A stretch of DNA of 64,000 bases from an uncultured Cohaesibacter sp. (GCF_963682185.1 NZ_OY821667.1:2418001-2482000); one strand, 5' to 3'. Positions 54,956 through 64,000 are shown, counted from the stretch's first letter. Notes: generated from the sequence alone by a model not told the origin. Translations and numbers: made by a program.

Positions 54956-56160
54956 CTGCGGCCATACCGGAAGATAGCGCCAAGCAGAACGATCACGGCA
55001 ATGGCGATGATACCGACCCCGATGATGCCCCACATGGTGGAGGTTTCAACGGTCACGCGATAATCGACCTCTTTGGACACCCCGTCAGCCTTGGCGCGGA
55101 TGTGAACCATATAGTCACCGGCGATTGCCTTATTGGATGGCTCGATCTTGACATTCACATTCTGGGTTTTGCCTTCATCCAGCTTGGCCATTTCCTTGGG
55201 ATCAAAAGACACTTTCCAGCCGCTTGGCGAGGTAGCGCTCAAAGTAACCTTGTTGGCAGCTGCCGTTCCGTTATTGACCAGCACAAACGGGAAGGTCGTT
55301 TCCGAGCCAGCGGTGGCCTGTCCGCTCAACCGGTCGTTTGGACCGCTTAGCAGCAGTTTGGGAGAACCGCTGACCTTGAGGCTGACCTTGGCCTTGGCTG
55401 CAGGATCATCCGGCCCGGCAACGGCGGCTACCTCGATCGGATAATCGCCTTCGGCCACGTCATGATTGAGCTTGATGGTCATGGTGACCGATTCAGTCGC
55501 ACCTGCTTTCACCGGAATGCCGGTAATTTCTTCGTTGCCATAGCCTTTCTTGAAGGTCGTCATGAAACCGGCAGGCGCATCGGCGGACAGGTTGAACAGG
55601 GTGTCGTGATTGGAGCCGTTGGTCAGCTTCATCTTATATTGGAAACTGGTATTGACCGTGCCATGCAGCGCGGGCAATTCGGGCACAAGTGTTGTATCCC
55701 CAAGCGGAATGTCCGCAATGGCAACGCTCAAAGGCAGCTTGAACTGATCGCCATTGGCGATGGCATCCACCTCGAACTTGTAGGTCTTCTTCTCGGCATC
55801 CTTGGCCGGATCAACCTTGAGCGTCAGATTATCAATTTCATTGGGAAGAGGCATCGCAGAGGTAACATCCGTCCCCCCCGCCTTAATGGAATAGGTCCAC
55901 CCCTCCGGCAGGCCCTTAACAGCCAGTTTGGTGCGCACAGGGTTGTCTAGTGCATTGAGAAGGGATAGCGGAATGGATACCTTTTTGCCCGCAGATACCG
56001 CCACGTCAGGGTGATCGGCGGTAAGCCAGAAACCATGGATGGCCGGACCATTGGCCGGTTGGGTGAAGGCTTCGGCCAGGGCATGGGAAGAGAGAAGCGG
56101 AGTCATGGCCATAGCGGCCCCGAGCAGCGCGAAACTTGCGCTTTTTGCCAGAGATTTCAT
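54952..56160 (-). CDS. NEW3-domain exported membrane-anchored protein (COG1470)
   Basis: 402 residues. Signal peptide (SFALLGAAMAMTPLLSSHALA), then about three Ig-like NEW3/alpha-galactosidase-associated domains (KVSIPLSLLNALDNPVRTKLAVKGLPEGW; similar repeats near 170 and 280) and a C-terminal membrane helix (GIIGVGIIAIAVIVLLGAIF) with RYGRR at the cytoplasmic end. It is co-transcribed with the ABC-2 exporter, which may assemble or export with it at the cell surface. Confidence 0.88.
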   Translation of the reverse strand: MKSLAKSASFALLGAAMAMTPLLSSHALAEAFTQPANGPAIHGFWLTADHPDVAVSAGKKVSIPLSLLNALDNPVRTKLAVKGLPEGWTYSIKAGGTDVTSAMPLPNEIDNLTLKVDPAKDAEKKTYKFEVDAIANGDQFKLPLSVAIADIPLGDTTLVPELPALHGTVNTSFQYKMKLTNGSNHDTLFNLSADAPAGFMTTFKKGYGNEEITGIPVKAGATESVTMTIKLNHDVAEGDYPIEVAAVAGPDDPAAKAKVSLKVSGSPKLLLSGPNDRLSGQATAGSETTFPFVLVNNGTAAANKVTLSATSPSGWKVSFDPKEMAKLDEGKTQNVNVKIEPSNKAIAGDYMVHIRAKADGVSKEVDYRVTVETSTMWGIIGVGIIAIAVIVLLGAIFRYGRR

Positions 56161-56304
56161 CGGAAATCTTCCTTGTAAAAGTCTGTAAAGGTATGGATGA
56201 AAATCCGCTCAGCCGGGCATCAATGCCCTGTCTTGCGCATGTGCGATGTCAAGCCCCTCACAAGGGGACAATGCGCCAAGACAACAAACCAAGCGAATGA
56301 TTGT

Positions 56305-56706
56305 TCAGGCTTTTACAAGAGTGGGAGGGCCTCGACCGAAAGGTTTGACATTGGACGGACTGCCATCAATGGACAGCTCCAGCCAGATACGCACCAATTT
56401 GAGGAAGACGGGATCGGGATGTTTGAGGGTGGCCTTGTCAACGGGGACGAACTGCCCCATCCCGTCCTGAAGGTCTTCACGGACCTCGACATCGGCGACA
56501 GGACGCGCATAAAGCTGATCCTGAAAGCTGCTGACCTGTTTCGCGCCCAGCCATTGCAGCTTGCCAAGGCTGGCGGCATCAGACTGGAAGGACGAGGAGA
56601 ACAGAAGCAGGAAGGCCAGAAAGAGACCAAACAGTCCGCGCAGCCAAACAGCTTTCTGGCTGTCCAGACGATCGGTCCTCATCCCTTTTCCAAACGTCTC
56701 GCTCAT
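56305..56706 (-). CDS. Small exported protein, unknown function
   Basis: About 133 residues with an N-terminal hydrophobic signal (LRGLFGLFLAFLLLFSSSF, cut near SDA). The mature part has LGKLQWLGAKQVSSFQDQL and a Pro/Gly-rich end. Start uncertain between ATGs at 56706 (GGGGA upstream) and 56682. It precedes the NEW3-domain gene on the same strand and may share its operon. An overlapping plus-strand frame lacks a signal and is rejected. Confidence 0.55.
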   Translation of the reverse strand: MSETFGKGMRTDRLDSQKAVWLRGLFGLFLAFLLLFSSSFQSDAASLGKLQWLGAKQVSSFQDQLYARPVADVEVREDLQDGMGQFVPVDKATLKHPDPVFLKLVRIWLELSIDGSPSNVKPFGRGPPTLVKA

Positions 56707-56844
56707 CCCTATGTCCCCGGCTTTGTGTCCCCGGATCATGGCAGATCAATGCCATCCTCGCGAGAGTCTACCAAGGCCTCGGATATGGCGAAAATTTGTC
56801 TATGAACAAGCGCAGAAAATTAAATTTCCGTAGGGTTTGCGGCC

Positions 56845-57354
56845 TCAAACCTCATATTTGCTTTTATCGCCAATATCGAAATGCAGCGGCATACGCCATT
56901 TGGCAATGCTGACGATAAGAAACAGGAGAGCTGAAATCCCCGCCAGAATCTGCGCAATAGGTTCGGCATCTAGCGCCAGAGCAAACCATAGCCCGGCCAG
57001 CAGCAGGGGCTGTGCTGGCAACCCAGGAACCTTGAAACAGAAATATTCCTTGAAACAAAGCCCTCCCAGCGTGATGAAGCATCCCCCAAGACCAATCAAC
57101 GGATAACCCAGCATCGCGCAGAGCAACCCAACCCATGTCGCTCCCTGCAAAGTCAATCGATAGGGCTTCATATAAATATGCAGACTGCTGGCACACATCG
57201 CGGCCGCCACAAAGGTCAACTGCTGGGCCGGATAAGCTGTCTGCCAGGGCAAAAGCGCGATGGATGGCGCGGCCAAAACAAAGCCCAGCCGATAAAGAAT
57301 GACGGAAACATAGTCGAGCCAGTCCATTTCAGATTTGATATGCGGATCTGCCAA
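56845..57354 (-). CDS. DUF2301-like membrane protein
   Basis: 169 residues with about five hydrophobic helices. It starts at TTG 57352-57354, with AAGGA seven bases upstream, giving the N-terminus LADPHIKSEMDWLDYVSVILYRLG that I associate with DUF2301-type proteins of other proteobacteria (from memory, not searched). The block LGGCFITLGGLCFKEYFCFKVPG is distinctive. Function unknown. Confidence 0.65.
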   Translation of the reverse strand: MADPHIKSEMDWLDYVSVILYRLGFVLAAPSIALLPWQTAYPAQQLTFVAAAMCASSLHIYMKPYRLTLQGATWVGLLCAMLGYPLIGLGGCFITLGGLCFKEYFCFKVPGLPAQPLLLAGLWFALALDAEPIAQILAGISALLFLIVSIAKWRMPLHFDIGDKSKYEV

Positions 57355-57611
57355 AGGGATGTCCTTCTGTGTCGGGTGGGGCGTGCAGGGTCGATCAACG
57401 TCATGATAACGCAAGTCGCCAGCTTAACCCAAACGCTTTCCCCCTTGCTCCAACGTCATTTTCTTCGGAACCTTCGTTTTTTGGACAGCAAACAATTTTG
57501 TAAAATTAATAAAAAACAACAACATATACCCAATCACCAGCGATTTCACAAAAGTGACATGAAACCGAAAAGAAAGTTTCGCAAAGCCCAACCATAGTGC
57601 CGCCAACTCTA

Positions 57612-57627
57612 TTGCACAGCTGTGCAA
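57612..57627. promoter_or_regulatory. LacI-type operator, perfect 16-base palindrome
   Basis: TTGCACAGCTGTGCAA lies 19 bases upstream of the ATPase start. Its likely ligand is the LacI-family regulator encoded at the operon end. Confidence 0.7.
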
Positions 57628-57646
57628 ACCAAATAGGACCTTCCCA

Positions 57647-58726
57647 ATGGGCGCTATTGAAATCACCGGCATTCACAAATCATTCGGCAAAACCGAAGTC
57701 TTGCGCGACATATCACTCTCCATCAAATCAGGCGAATTCGTCGCAGTGCTCGGCCCATCCGGCTGCGGCAAGACAACCCTACTGCGTACGCTGGCCGGAT
57801 TTGAAAAGCTGGACAAGGGAGAAATCCATGTGGACGGCCGTTGCCTTTCCGGACGCGACATCCATCTCTCGCCTGAGGAACGGGGCATCGGCGTGGTTTT
57901 CCAGAATTACGCCCTCTGGCCTCATATGAGCGTTGAGCAGAATGTGTCCTACAGCCTCAAGGTCAAGGGCATGTCCCGGACCGAGCGCACCAAACGAACG
58001 AAAGATGTGCTCGAACTGGTGGGGCTCGACCGCTTGGCCAATCGTCGACCGGCTGACCTGTCCGGCGGGCAGCGTCAGCGTGTGGCTCTGGCCCGCTGTC
58101 TGGCCATGCAGGCCGGAGTGGTGCTGCTTGATGAACCGCTCGCCAACCTTGATGTCCATTTGCGCGCCACGCTGGAGGAGGAATTCTCCCGTTTCCATCA
58201 GCGCTCGGGCGCGACCATGTTCTACATCACCCATGACCAGTCCGAAGCGTTGGCGCTGGCCGACCGCGTCGCCGTCATGGACAAGGGCCGCATCGCCCAG
58301 TTTGCCACCCCCAGCAAGCTCTATCTTGAGCCAAGCAACGAAATGGTTGCCGGTTTCATTGGCGAAGGCAAATTGATGGATGTTTCCAATCTCACCCCGA
58401 GCGATGACGGCATAGCCCATGCCAATCTGTTTGGCAAACCCATCCGGCTGCGCTGTGCCAGTTCGGCCAGCGCCCGCTCTCAGGCCCGCATTTCATTCCA
58501 TCCGTCCGATCTCTCTCTTTCGACGGCCAAGGAAGAAGGCATTCCGGCCACCGTCAAGCGATTGACCTATCGCGGCGATCATCTGCGTGCCGAGGTCGCC
58601 CCCGTCCCGGCGCCCGATGTCTCGCTCACCCTGAATGTTGCACCTCCCTTCTCCATTGAGCAGGGACAACATGTGTCCATCGCCCTTAACGATGGATGGG
58701 TCTTACCCGACCCACAATTTGCTTAA
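57647..58726 (+). CDS. ABC transporter ATP-binding protein (AfuC/PotA class)
   Basis: 359 residues. Walker A GPSGCGKTT, signature LSGGQRQRVALARCLA, Walker B VVLLDEPLANLD, switch His in ITHDQSEALALADRV, then a C-terminal TOBE-like domain. This class serves polyamine, phosphonate, iron or sugar-phosphate importers. First gene of the operon; the operator palindrome overlaps its leader. Confidence 0.93.
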   Translation: MGAIEITGIHKSFGKTEVLRDISLSIKSGEFVAVLGPSGCGKTTLLRTLAGFEKLDKGEIHVDGRCLSGRDIHLSPEERGIGVVFQNYALWPHMSVEQNVSYSLKVKGMSRTERTKRTKDVLELVGLDRLANRRPADLSGGQRQRVALARCLAMQAGVVLLDEPLANLDVHLRATLEEEFSRFHQRSGATMFYITHDQSEALALADRVAVMDKGRIAQFATPSKLYLEPSNEMVAGFIGEGKLMDVSNLTPSDDGIAHANLFGKPIRLRCASSASARSQARISFHPSDLSLSTAKEEGIPATVKRLTYRGDHLRAEVAPVPAPDVSLTLNVAPPFSIEQGQHVSIALNDGWVLPDPQFA

Positions 58727-58768
58727 TCCCCTCTCTCAAACTCACCTAATCATTCAAGGACTTCCCTT

Positions 58769-59737
58769 ATGCGTACCCTTACTCTGGCTGCTCTGGCCCT
58801 TATGGCAGCAACCGCAGCGCACGCTGAAACCACCATCACGCTTTACACCAGCCAGGCTCCCGAGCAGGCTCAGGAAACCGTTGATGCCTTTGAAAAAGCC
58901 AACCCGGACATCAAGGTCAACTGGACCCGCAACGGCACCTCGGCCCTGATGAATGTGATGCGCGCCGAAATCGAAGCCGGTCAGGTTCAGGCTGACATTC
59001 TGCTGGTTGCAGACCCGATCAACCTTGGCCTGCTGAAGGCTCAGGATCAGCTGCTGGCCTATCCCGAAGCCCCTGTCGCTGCCTATGACAAGGCGGCTTA
59101 CGACAAGGACATGACCTATTTTGGCACCAAGGCCATCACCACCGGTATCGCCTACAACACCAACAGCGCCAAGCCGGTCAAGAAATGGGCTGACCTGCTG
59201 ACCGAAGAAAACCGTGGTCAGATCGCCGTGCCAAGCCCGCTTTACTCCGGCGCAGCTCTCAACCACCTGCATACCCTGATCAATCAGCCGAATATCGGTT
59301 GGAGCTTCTATGAAGGTCTTGCCGGTCTCGACATTGCTCCGGAAGGCGGCAACGGCCCGGCAACCAAAGCTGTTGCGTCCGGCATGGCCAAATATGCCAT
59401 CATCGTTGATGCCAACGCCCTGCGCGCCAAGGCAAAAGGCTCTCCGGTAGACTATATCGCTCCGGAAGACGGCGTCTCCTTCATCGGCGAACCGGTTGCT
59501 ATCCTCAAAAACACCAAGCATGTTGCCGAAGCCAAGAAATTCGTCGACTTCCTGCTTTCCAAGGAAGGTCAGGAACTGGTTTCCAAACAGGGCAACCTGC
59601 CTTTGCTGTCCGACGTTGCGAGCCCGGAAGGTTTCCCGGCTCTCTCTTCCATGAAACTGCTCGGCTATGATGTCGATGCAGCTGTGAAAGCGAACGAAGA
59701 AGTTCGTGCCAAATTCGCAGACATCTTCGGAATGTAA
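58769..59737 (+). CDS. ABC transporter substrate-binding protein (AfuA/PhnS class)
   Basis: 322-residue periplasmic protein with signal LTLAALALMAATAAHA. The mature start ETTITLYTSQAPEQAQETVDAFEKA and the following class-II fold fit the AfuA/2-aminoethylphosphonate group. The paired tyrosines that hold iron in FbpA are not evident, so iron is unlikely. AfuA-type proteins bind sugar phosphates in some bacteria. Confidence 0.9.
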   Translation: MRTLTLAALALMAATAAHAETTITLYTSQAPEQAQETVDAFEKANPDIKVNWTRNGTSALMNVMRAEIEAGQVQADILLVADPINLGLLKAQDQLLAYPEAPVAAYDKAAYDKDMTYFGTKAITTGIAYNTNSAKPVKKWADLLTEENRGQIAVPSPLYSGAALNHLHTLINQPNIGWSFYEGLAGLDIAPEGGNGPATKAVASGMAKYAIIVDANALRAKAKGSPVDYIAPEDGVSFIGEPVAILKNTKHVAEAKKFVDFLLSKEGQELVSKQGNLPLLSDVASPEGFPALSSMKLLGYDVDAAVKANEEVRAKFADIFGM

Positions 59738-59741
59738 GCGC

Positions 59742-61481
59742 GTGTCAGACCTCGCAGTAGAACAGGAGCGCCCCGAGCGGGCGTTCCGCCTTTCGCGTCT
59801 CAAGCTCAGTGGCGAGATGCGTCTGATCATCTGTCTTGCCCTGTTTGTCGGTCTGCTCTCCATAGCGCCGCTGGGACGACTTGTTTATGCCGCCTTCTTT
59901 ACCGACGGATCTCTGGATCTGGAGAGAATCACCCACATTCTGGGTGGCCGTCGTGTGTTGCAGGCAACCGGCAACACCATCTGGATTTCCATCACCTCCA
60001 CGCTTCTGGCCTCTGTTATCGGCACGCTGGCAGCCCTGCTGGTCGGCATGACGGACATGAAGGCCCGCACCGCATGGGTGTTCGGCTTTGTCCTGCCGCT
60101 GATGATCCCGCCGCAGGTAACAGCCCTTGCATGGGTGCAATCTTTCTCTCCGGCCAGCCCGTTGCTCGCTCCCCTTGGCCTGACCCTCGAGCCGGGTATG
60201 CGCCATCCGCTCTATTCGTCCGGCGGCATCATCTTTCTGCTTGGGCTCTATAACGCGCCGCTGGTCTTTCTTTCTGTGCGCGCAAGCCTCAGACGCGTGC
60301 CAGCCAATCTGCTCGAGGCGGCCCAAAGCGCTGGCGCAAAGCCCCTGCCCGTGGTTCTGGACATTATCCTGCCACTCGTGCGCAGCGGCATCTTCGCCGG
60401 AGCCGCACTGGCCTTTGTCTCCTCCATTGGCAATTTCGGCATTCAGGCCATGCTGGGCATTCCGGCCCGCGTGCCGACCCTTATCACCATGATCTACCGC
60501 CGCCTGAACAGCTATGGCCCCTCTGCCCTCAATGACATGGCGCTGCTGGCCCTGTTGCTCGCCGTGCTCACCATCATCGGGATGACCATCACCGGGTGGC
60601 TGGGTCGACAGGGCGACCAGCGGGTTGATGGCGCCAGCATCACATTGCGCCTTTCCCTTGGCCGCTGGCATTGGCCCGTCGCCACTCTGGCATGGGGCTA
60701 TCTGGCAGCCGTGTTGGTGCTGCCTCTCTCCTCTCTTGCCGGTTCGGCACTGGTGCGCGGCTATGGCCAGCCCCTCACGCTGGACACCCTGACCTTCGAG
60801 AATTTCAACAATGCACTGTTTCGCCATGAAGGCATTCGCGAGGCCTTTGCCACGAGCTTCATGCTCACCGGACTGACAGTGTTCATCCTCATCCCCGGTT
60901 CCATCGCCCTTGGTTATTTTCTCGTCTGGCGCACGGGGTTCTTGTCCAAACTTCTGCATCTGGCTTCCGAATTGGCCTATGCCCTGCCCGGCATCATCAT
61001 CGGCGTGGCCATGATCCTGTTTTTCCTGCGCCCTTTGCCCCTCGTCAATGTCAGCATCTATGGCACCATTTGGGTCATCTTCGCCGCCTATCTGTCCAAC
61101 TATCTCGCCCTGGCTCTGCGACCCATTTTGGGCGGCTTTGCGCAGGTGGATCGCTCGCTCAACGAAGCAGCCCAGATTGCGGGTGCGGGTATCCTTTCAC
61201 GCCTTCGGGATATCGTCCTGCCGGTGCTTGCGCCTTCTGCAGCCGCCGCAGCAATCCTTGTCTTCATGACGGCGATCAATGAAATCCAGACCTCTGTGCT
61301 GCTGGTCTCTTCCCGCGCACAAACCATTGGGCCGATGATCATTTTCCTCGAAGAAGCTGGCTCCTCCACCCTGGCCGCCGCAGTGGGCTGCCTGATGGTG
61401 CTGCTCATCCTGTCCCTCATGCTGGTTTCACTGTGCTTTAGCAAATTCCTGCCCAAGGGGGTGCTGCCATGGCGCGACTGA
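59742..61481 (+). CDS. ABC transporter permease, double-length (AfuB/FbpB class)
   Basis: 579 residues with two permease domains in one chain, about 12 helices. Two EAA loops are visible: EAAQSAGAKPLPVVLDIILPL and NEAAQIAGAGILSRLRDIVLP. GTG 59742 is taken as start; open sequence to 59706 overlaps the binding-protein gene. It overlaps the next gene by 13 bases. Confidence 0.92.
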   Translation: MSDLAVEQERPERAFRLSRLKLSGEMRLIICLALFVGLLSIAPLGRLVYAAFFTDGSLDLERITHILGGRRVLQATGNTIWISITSTLLASVIGTLAALLVGMTDMKARTAWVFGFVLPLMIPPQVTALAWVQSFSPASPLLAPLGLTLEPGMRHPLYSSGGIIFLLGLYNAPLVFLSVRASLRRVPANLLEAAQSAGAKPLPVVLDIILPLVRSGIFAGAALAFVSSIGNFGIQAMLGIPARVPTLITMIYRRLNSYGPSALNDMALLALLLAVLTIIGMTITGWLGRQGDQRVDGASITLRLSLGRWHWPVATLAWGYLAAVLVLPLSSLAGSALVRGYGQPLTLDTLTFENFNNALFRHEGIREAFATSFMLTGLTVFILIPGSIALGYFLVWRTGFLSKLLHLASELAYALPGIIIGVAMILFFLRPLPLVNVSIYGTIWVIFAAYLSNYLALALRPILGGFAQVDRSLNEAAQIAGAGILSRLRDIVLPVLAPSAAAAAILVFMTAINEIQTSVLLVSSRAQTIGPMIIFLEEAGSSTLAAAVGCLMVLLILSLMLVSLCFSKFLPKGVLPWRD

Positions 61482-62494
61482 TCGCTATCAGCGGCCTCAA
61501 CCGCAAAAGTGCCGCCCTGTTTCTTGTCGAAATCGGCGGGCGTCGTATCCTGTTCGATTTTGGCGATGGCCTCGAACCGGGGGAGCATCCCGACATTGCC
61601 AGCATCGGCAAGGTGGATGCCCTTTGTCTCAGCCACGCCCATGAAGACCATATCGGTTCCCTTTTGCGCCTTGATGAAGTGGGAATGCCCCCGGTTTATG
61701 CCACCAAACGCTGCTTTGATGATATTCCCTCAGGCATGGCGCCCGCTGACCGCCGCGAAATTCCTCAAAAGGGTCAGTTCGATCTGCTGGGCATATCCAT
61801 GACGGTTGGCCAAAGTGGCCACGCGCCAGGCGGCGTCTGGTTTCACCTGCCAACAGATCTGGGCGGCTTCATCTATTCAGGTGACGTCTCGGCCGAATCC
61901 GACAGCATGCCCATGGACCCGATGCCACCGGCAGCAACCCTGCTGATTGATGCCTCCTATGGGGATCGGGACAGTCTGCTCACAGAGCAAAAACAGCAAA
62001 TAATCGTCGAGGCAAAAGGCGGAGCCGTGGTCTGTTGCCCTCCTGCCGGACGGGGCGCAGACATGGTCCATGCCCTCAGGCAAGCGGGCTATGAAGTCAA
62101 GGCCGAGGCCATCATCGCCAAAGAATACCAGATCGCCATGGGACATGCGGTACCGGTGGTGAATGCAGAGACAGCCAGCCCCGAGGATGTTATTGTCACA
62201 ACCGGCTCGAATGGCGAGGAAGGCCTGTCGGCTGACCTGCTCAAGCGAGAGGGATTTCGCTTTCTCTTCTCCAGCCATGTCCCCAAAGGCAGCCCCGCCT
62301 TCCCGCTGATCGCGGAGAAGCGGGCGCAATGGTTGCCATGGAATGTTCATCCGCGCCTCAGGGATATACTCATCTGGGCCGACCAATGCCGGGCAGACCG
62401 GGTCATACCGGCCTTTCTTGATATTACGACCGCTCCGAAGCTGGTATCCGGCCTCGGTCCCCGCCTTGCCCTCAAGCGGGAAATGGAGATTTGA
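61469..62494 (+). CDS. Metallo-beta-lactamase-fold hydrolase
   Basis: 341 residues with the metal motif His56-x-His58-x-Asp60-His61 (SHAHEDHIG), then later His and Asp ligands (GHAPGGVWFH, GDVSAESDS). Relatives include RNase-J-like and phosphodiesterase enzymes. Overlaps the permease gene stop, so it is coupled to import. No signal peptide, hence cytoplasmic. Confidence 0.85.
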   Translation: MARLIAISGLNRKSAALFLVEIGGRRILFDFGDGLEPGEHPDIASIGKVDALCLSHAHEDHIGSLLRLDEVGMPPVYATKRCFDDIPSGMAPADRREIPQKGQFDLLGISMTVGQSGHAPGGVWFHLPTDLGGFIYSGDVSAESDSMPMDPMPPAATLLIDASYGDRDSLLTEQKQQIIVEAKGGAVVCCPPAGRGADMVHALRQAGYEVKAEAIIAKEYQIAMGHAVPVVNAETASPEDVIVTTGSNGEEGLSADLLKREGFRFLFSSHVPKGSPAFPLIAEKRAQWLPWNVHPRLRDILIWADQCRADRVIPAFLDITTAPKLVSGLGPRLALKREMEI

Positions 62495-62498
62495 GACT

Positions 62499-63101
62499 TT
62501 GAAGCACAAGACATCCCGCCATGGCTTGCCAACCGACGTCGACGCCGCCGAAGCCATGGAAGACGCGCAACCCCTGCTGATCCCGATCATCGAGAATTTC
62601 GGCCCCCATCGTAAAGTGCTTTACCTTGGCAATTTGCCCGCAGCAGAGGATGCCCACGCCTTGCAGCGCGCCAATATCACAGAATGCCTCAACGTTTCGA
62701 TCAATATTTTCCCGCAGGATTTGACCCTTGACGACGGAACCGAAATCCGCCGCTATCAGATCGGTATGATCGATGGGCCAGGCAACAGCCCCCATCTGCT
62801 GGCAGCATCGGTGATGACACTTCAAGGCCTGATGCATGGCTATATCGAAGGCAAGCCCCATTACCCTCAGCATCACTGCGGCAATATTCTCATTCATTGC
62901 CGGGGCGGCCGCTCTCGCTCCGTCACGGTTCTGGCGCTTTGGATGGCCGCTTTCTGCCCTGATCAATTCGCCTCCTTCAAAGACGCTCTGGATCATATCC
63001 GGACCATTCGCGCCCTTCCGCAAAGCTACCCCTTGCCCGGCATGATGGCGCTGGCCGATGACGTCCTGTCCAACGGACTGTTACCAAACATGAGCAGGTA
63101 G
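62499..63101 (+). CDS. Dual-specificity/tyrosine phosphatase-fold protein
   Basis: 200 residues. The P-loop is HCRGGRSRS with Cys134 and Arg140 (C-x5-R), and Asp92 in GMIDGPGN may be the general acid. The TTG at 62499, ten bases after GGAG, is chosen; upstream frame sequence belongs to the hydrolase gene. Such folds also dephosphorylate small molecules, fitting an importer of phosphorylated compounds. Confidence 0.8.
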   Translation: MKHKTSRHGLPTDVDAAEAMEDAQPLLIPIIENFGPHRKVLYLGNLPAAEDAHALQRANITECLNVSINIFPQDLTLDDGTEIRRYQIGMIDGPGNSPHLLAASVMTLQGLMHGYIEGKPHYPQHHCGNILIHCRGGRSRSVTVLALWMAAFCPDQFASFKDALDHIRTIRALPQSYPLPGMMALADDVLSNGLLPNMSR

Positions 63102-63105
63102 GCCC

Positions 63106-64000
63106 ATGAACGATAAATTCGTGTCGGCTTCCGATGTCGCCAAACGGGCGGGCGTATCCCGCTCGGCAGTTTCGCGCACCTTCACCACAGGGGCCAGCGT
63201 CTCGGAAAAGACACGGCGCAAGGTGATGACTGCCGCAGAAGAGCTGGGCTACAAGGTCAATCTGTTGGCCCGCACGCTACATATGAGCCGTTCCGATCTG
63301 GTGGGCGTTGTGGGCAAAAACCTCTCCAGCCCCTATATTTCCGCTCAGATCGATGCCTTGAGCGCCGCTTTGAGTAAGCATGACCTGCAGTGCATTCTGG
63401 TCAATTTGGCGCAGGTGGATGGCGACATCACCAAATCCGTCGAACGCCTGCTGGAATATCGAGTGCGCACCGTCGTGCTTCTTTCTGGCGCAGCGCCCGA
63501 TGAAGTGGTTCGCATCTGTGCGGCCAATGGAACCCGGTTGGTCCTGATCAACCGCACCATGCCGGCCGCAGTAGCCCATGCAGATATGATCGAAGCGGAT
63601 TCGGCAACGGGCGGACGATTGGCAGCCCGCAGGCTCATACAGGCAGGATGCCAAAATGTGGCCGTGCTGGTGTCCGCCTCACGCACCCATGCCAAACGGG
63701 CGCGCGCCGAAGCCTTCATTGCCGAAATGGATCTCAACGGCGTCGCAGTCACACAATGGCGCGAAGGCCCCCATTGTTATGAAACCGGAGCAGACGCAGC
63801 CCGGACCCTTCTTGCCCACCCCGGCATAGACGGCATCTTTGCCGTGAGCGACGAGCTGGCGCTGGGCGCCCTTAACACCGCCAGACATGAGCTGGGATTT
63901 TCGGTGCCTGAAGATCTATCCATCATCGGCTTTGATGATGCGCCCATTTCCGGCTGGTCCTCTCACGATTTGACCACGGTGCGGCAATCCCTGTCAGCTC
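63106..64000 (+). CDS. LacI-family transcriptional regulator (partial)
   Basis: 298 residues visible; the C-terminus lies beyond the window. The N-terminal helix-turn-helix is VSASDVAKRAGVSRSAVSRTFT with the hinge LHMSRSDL. The periplasmic-binding-like effector domain follows, with LVGVVGKNLSSPY and GFDDAPISGW. It starts four bases after the phosphatase gene and probably controls this operon through the palindrome at 57612-57627. Confidence 0.93.
   Translation, partial: MNDKFVSASDVAKRAGVSRSAVSRTFTTGASVSEKTRRKVMTAAEELGYKVNLLARTLHMSRSDLVGVVGKNLSSPYISAQIDALSAALSKHDLQCILVNLAQVDGDITKSVERLLEYRVRTVVLLSGAAPDEVVRICAANGTRLVLINRTMPAAVAHADMIEADSATGGRLAARRLIQAGCQNVAVLVSASRTHAKRARAEAFIAEMDLNGVAVTQWREGPHCYETGADAARTLLAHPGIDGIFAVSDELALGALNTARHELGFSVPEDLSIIGFDDAPISGWSSHDLTTVRQSLSA

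Noticed and set aside
59745-60959. 404-codon His/Gln/Gly-rich frame opposite the double permease
   Set aside because: Composition is the reverse of a hydrophobic membrane protein; no motif.

Overview
The window reads as chromosomal core DNA of an alphaproteobacterium, most likely a Hyphomicrobiales (Cohaesibacter-like) marine relative. This rests on the dapF-mtaB-ftsY gene order, the DUF2794 gene, the glnK-amtB pair behind a sigma-54 promoter, the two-set circularly permuted ATP-grasp/alpha-E/transglutaminase locus, and the even, moderate GC. No transposase, integrase, phage gene or CRISPR array was found. Species assignment is inference.

Layout. 1-7.0 kb: ftsY (cut by the window edge), mtaB and dapF, then htpG, an 800-base gene-poor stretch with a possible structured RNA, a DUF2794 gene and a small membrane protein. 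7.0-15.7 kb: a Bax-inhibitor-1 protein, the ybbP-ybbA ABC pair divergent from a TesA-like esterase, an aldo/keto reductase, thpR, an exported helical protein and a low-molecular-weight tyrosine phosphatase. 16-18.5 kb: a PAS histidine kinase with its response regulator. 18.8-20.3 kb: a sucrose phosphorylase behind a LacI-type palindrome. 20.7-30.6 kb: five genes predicted to build and process peptide-like products. 30.8-43.2 kb: tRNA-Gly, prolyl-tRNA editing, a thioredoxin-TPR protein, a Lon-N protein, Trm112, a ubiquinone hydroxylase, tesB, glnK-amtB, a 29-residue microprotein, ppa, yggT, a GATase/TerB pair and a second aldo/keto reductase. 43.3-51.5 kb: a peptide-type ABC importer with a CocE-like hydrolase and a divergent regulator. 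51.6-57.4 kb: a zinc alcohol dehydrogenase, an ABC-2 exporter operon with a NEW3-domain protein, and two small exported or membrane proteins. 57.6-64 kb: an AfuA/PhnS-type ABC importer, a metallo-beta-lactamase-fold hydrolase, a dual-specificity-type phosphatase and a LacI regulator (cut by the window end), preceded by a perfect 16-base palindrome.

Main observations. (1) At 40474-40590 on the minus strand a full-match sigma-54 promoter sits at the right distance from a roughly 90-nt, gene-free transcript made of a 5' hairpin, an unpaired linker and a strong terminator. A perfect 14-base-arm palindrome lies about 110-140 bases upstream, where an enhancer-binding protein would be expected. This looks like an undescribed sigma-54-controlled small RNA. 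(2) The amidoligase/transglutaminase locus carries two ATP-grasp/alpha-E sets (one split, one fused) and two transglutaminases, without the Anbu protease often found with such genes. Two of its proteins end in Gln/Ser-rich tails that could be transglutaminase substrates. (3) The 57.6-64 kb operon looks like a self-regulated system for a phosphorylated substrate.
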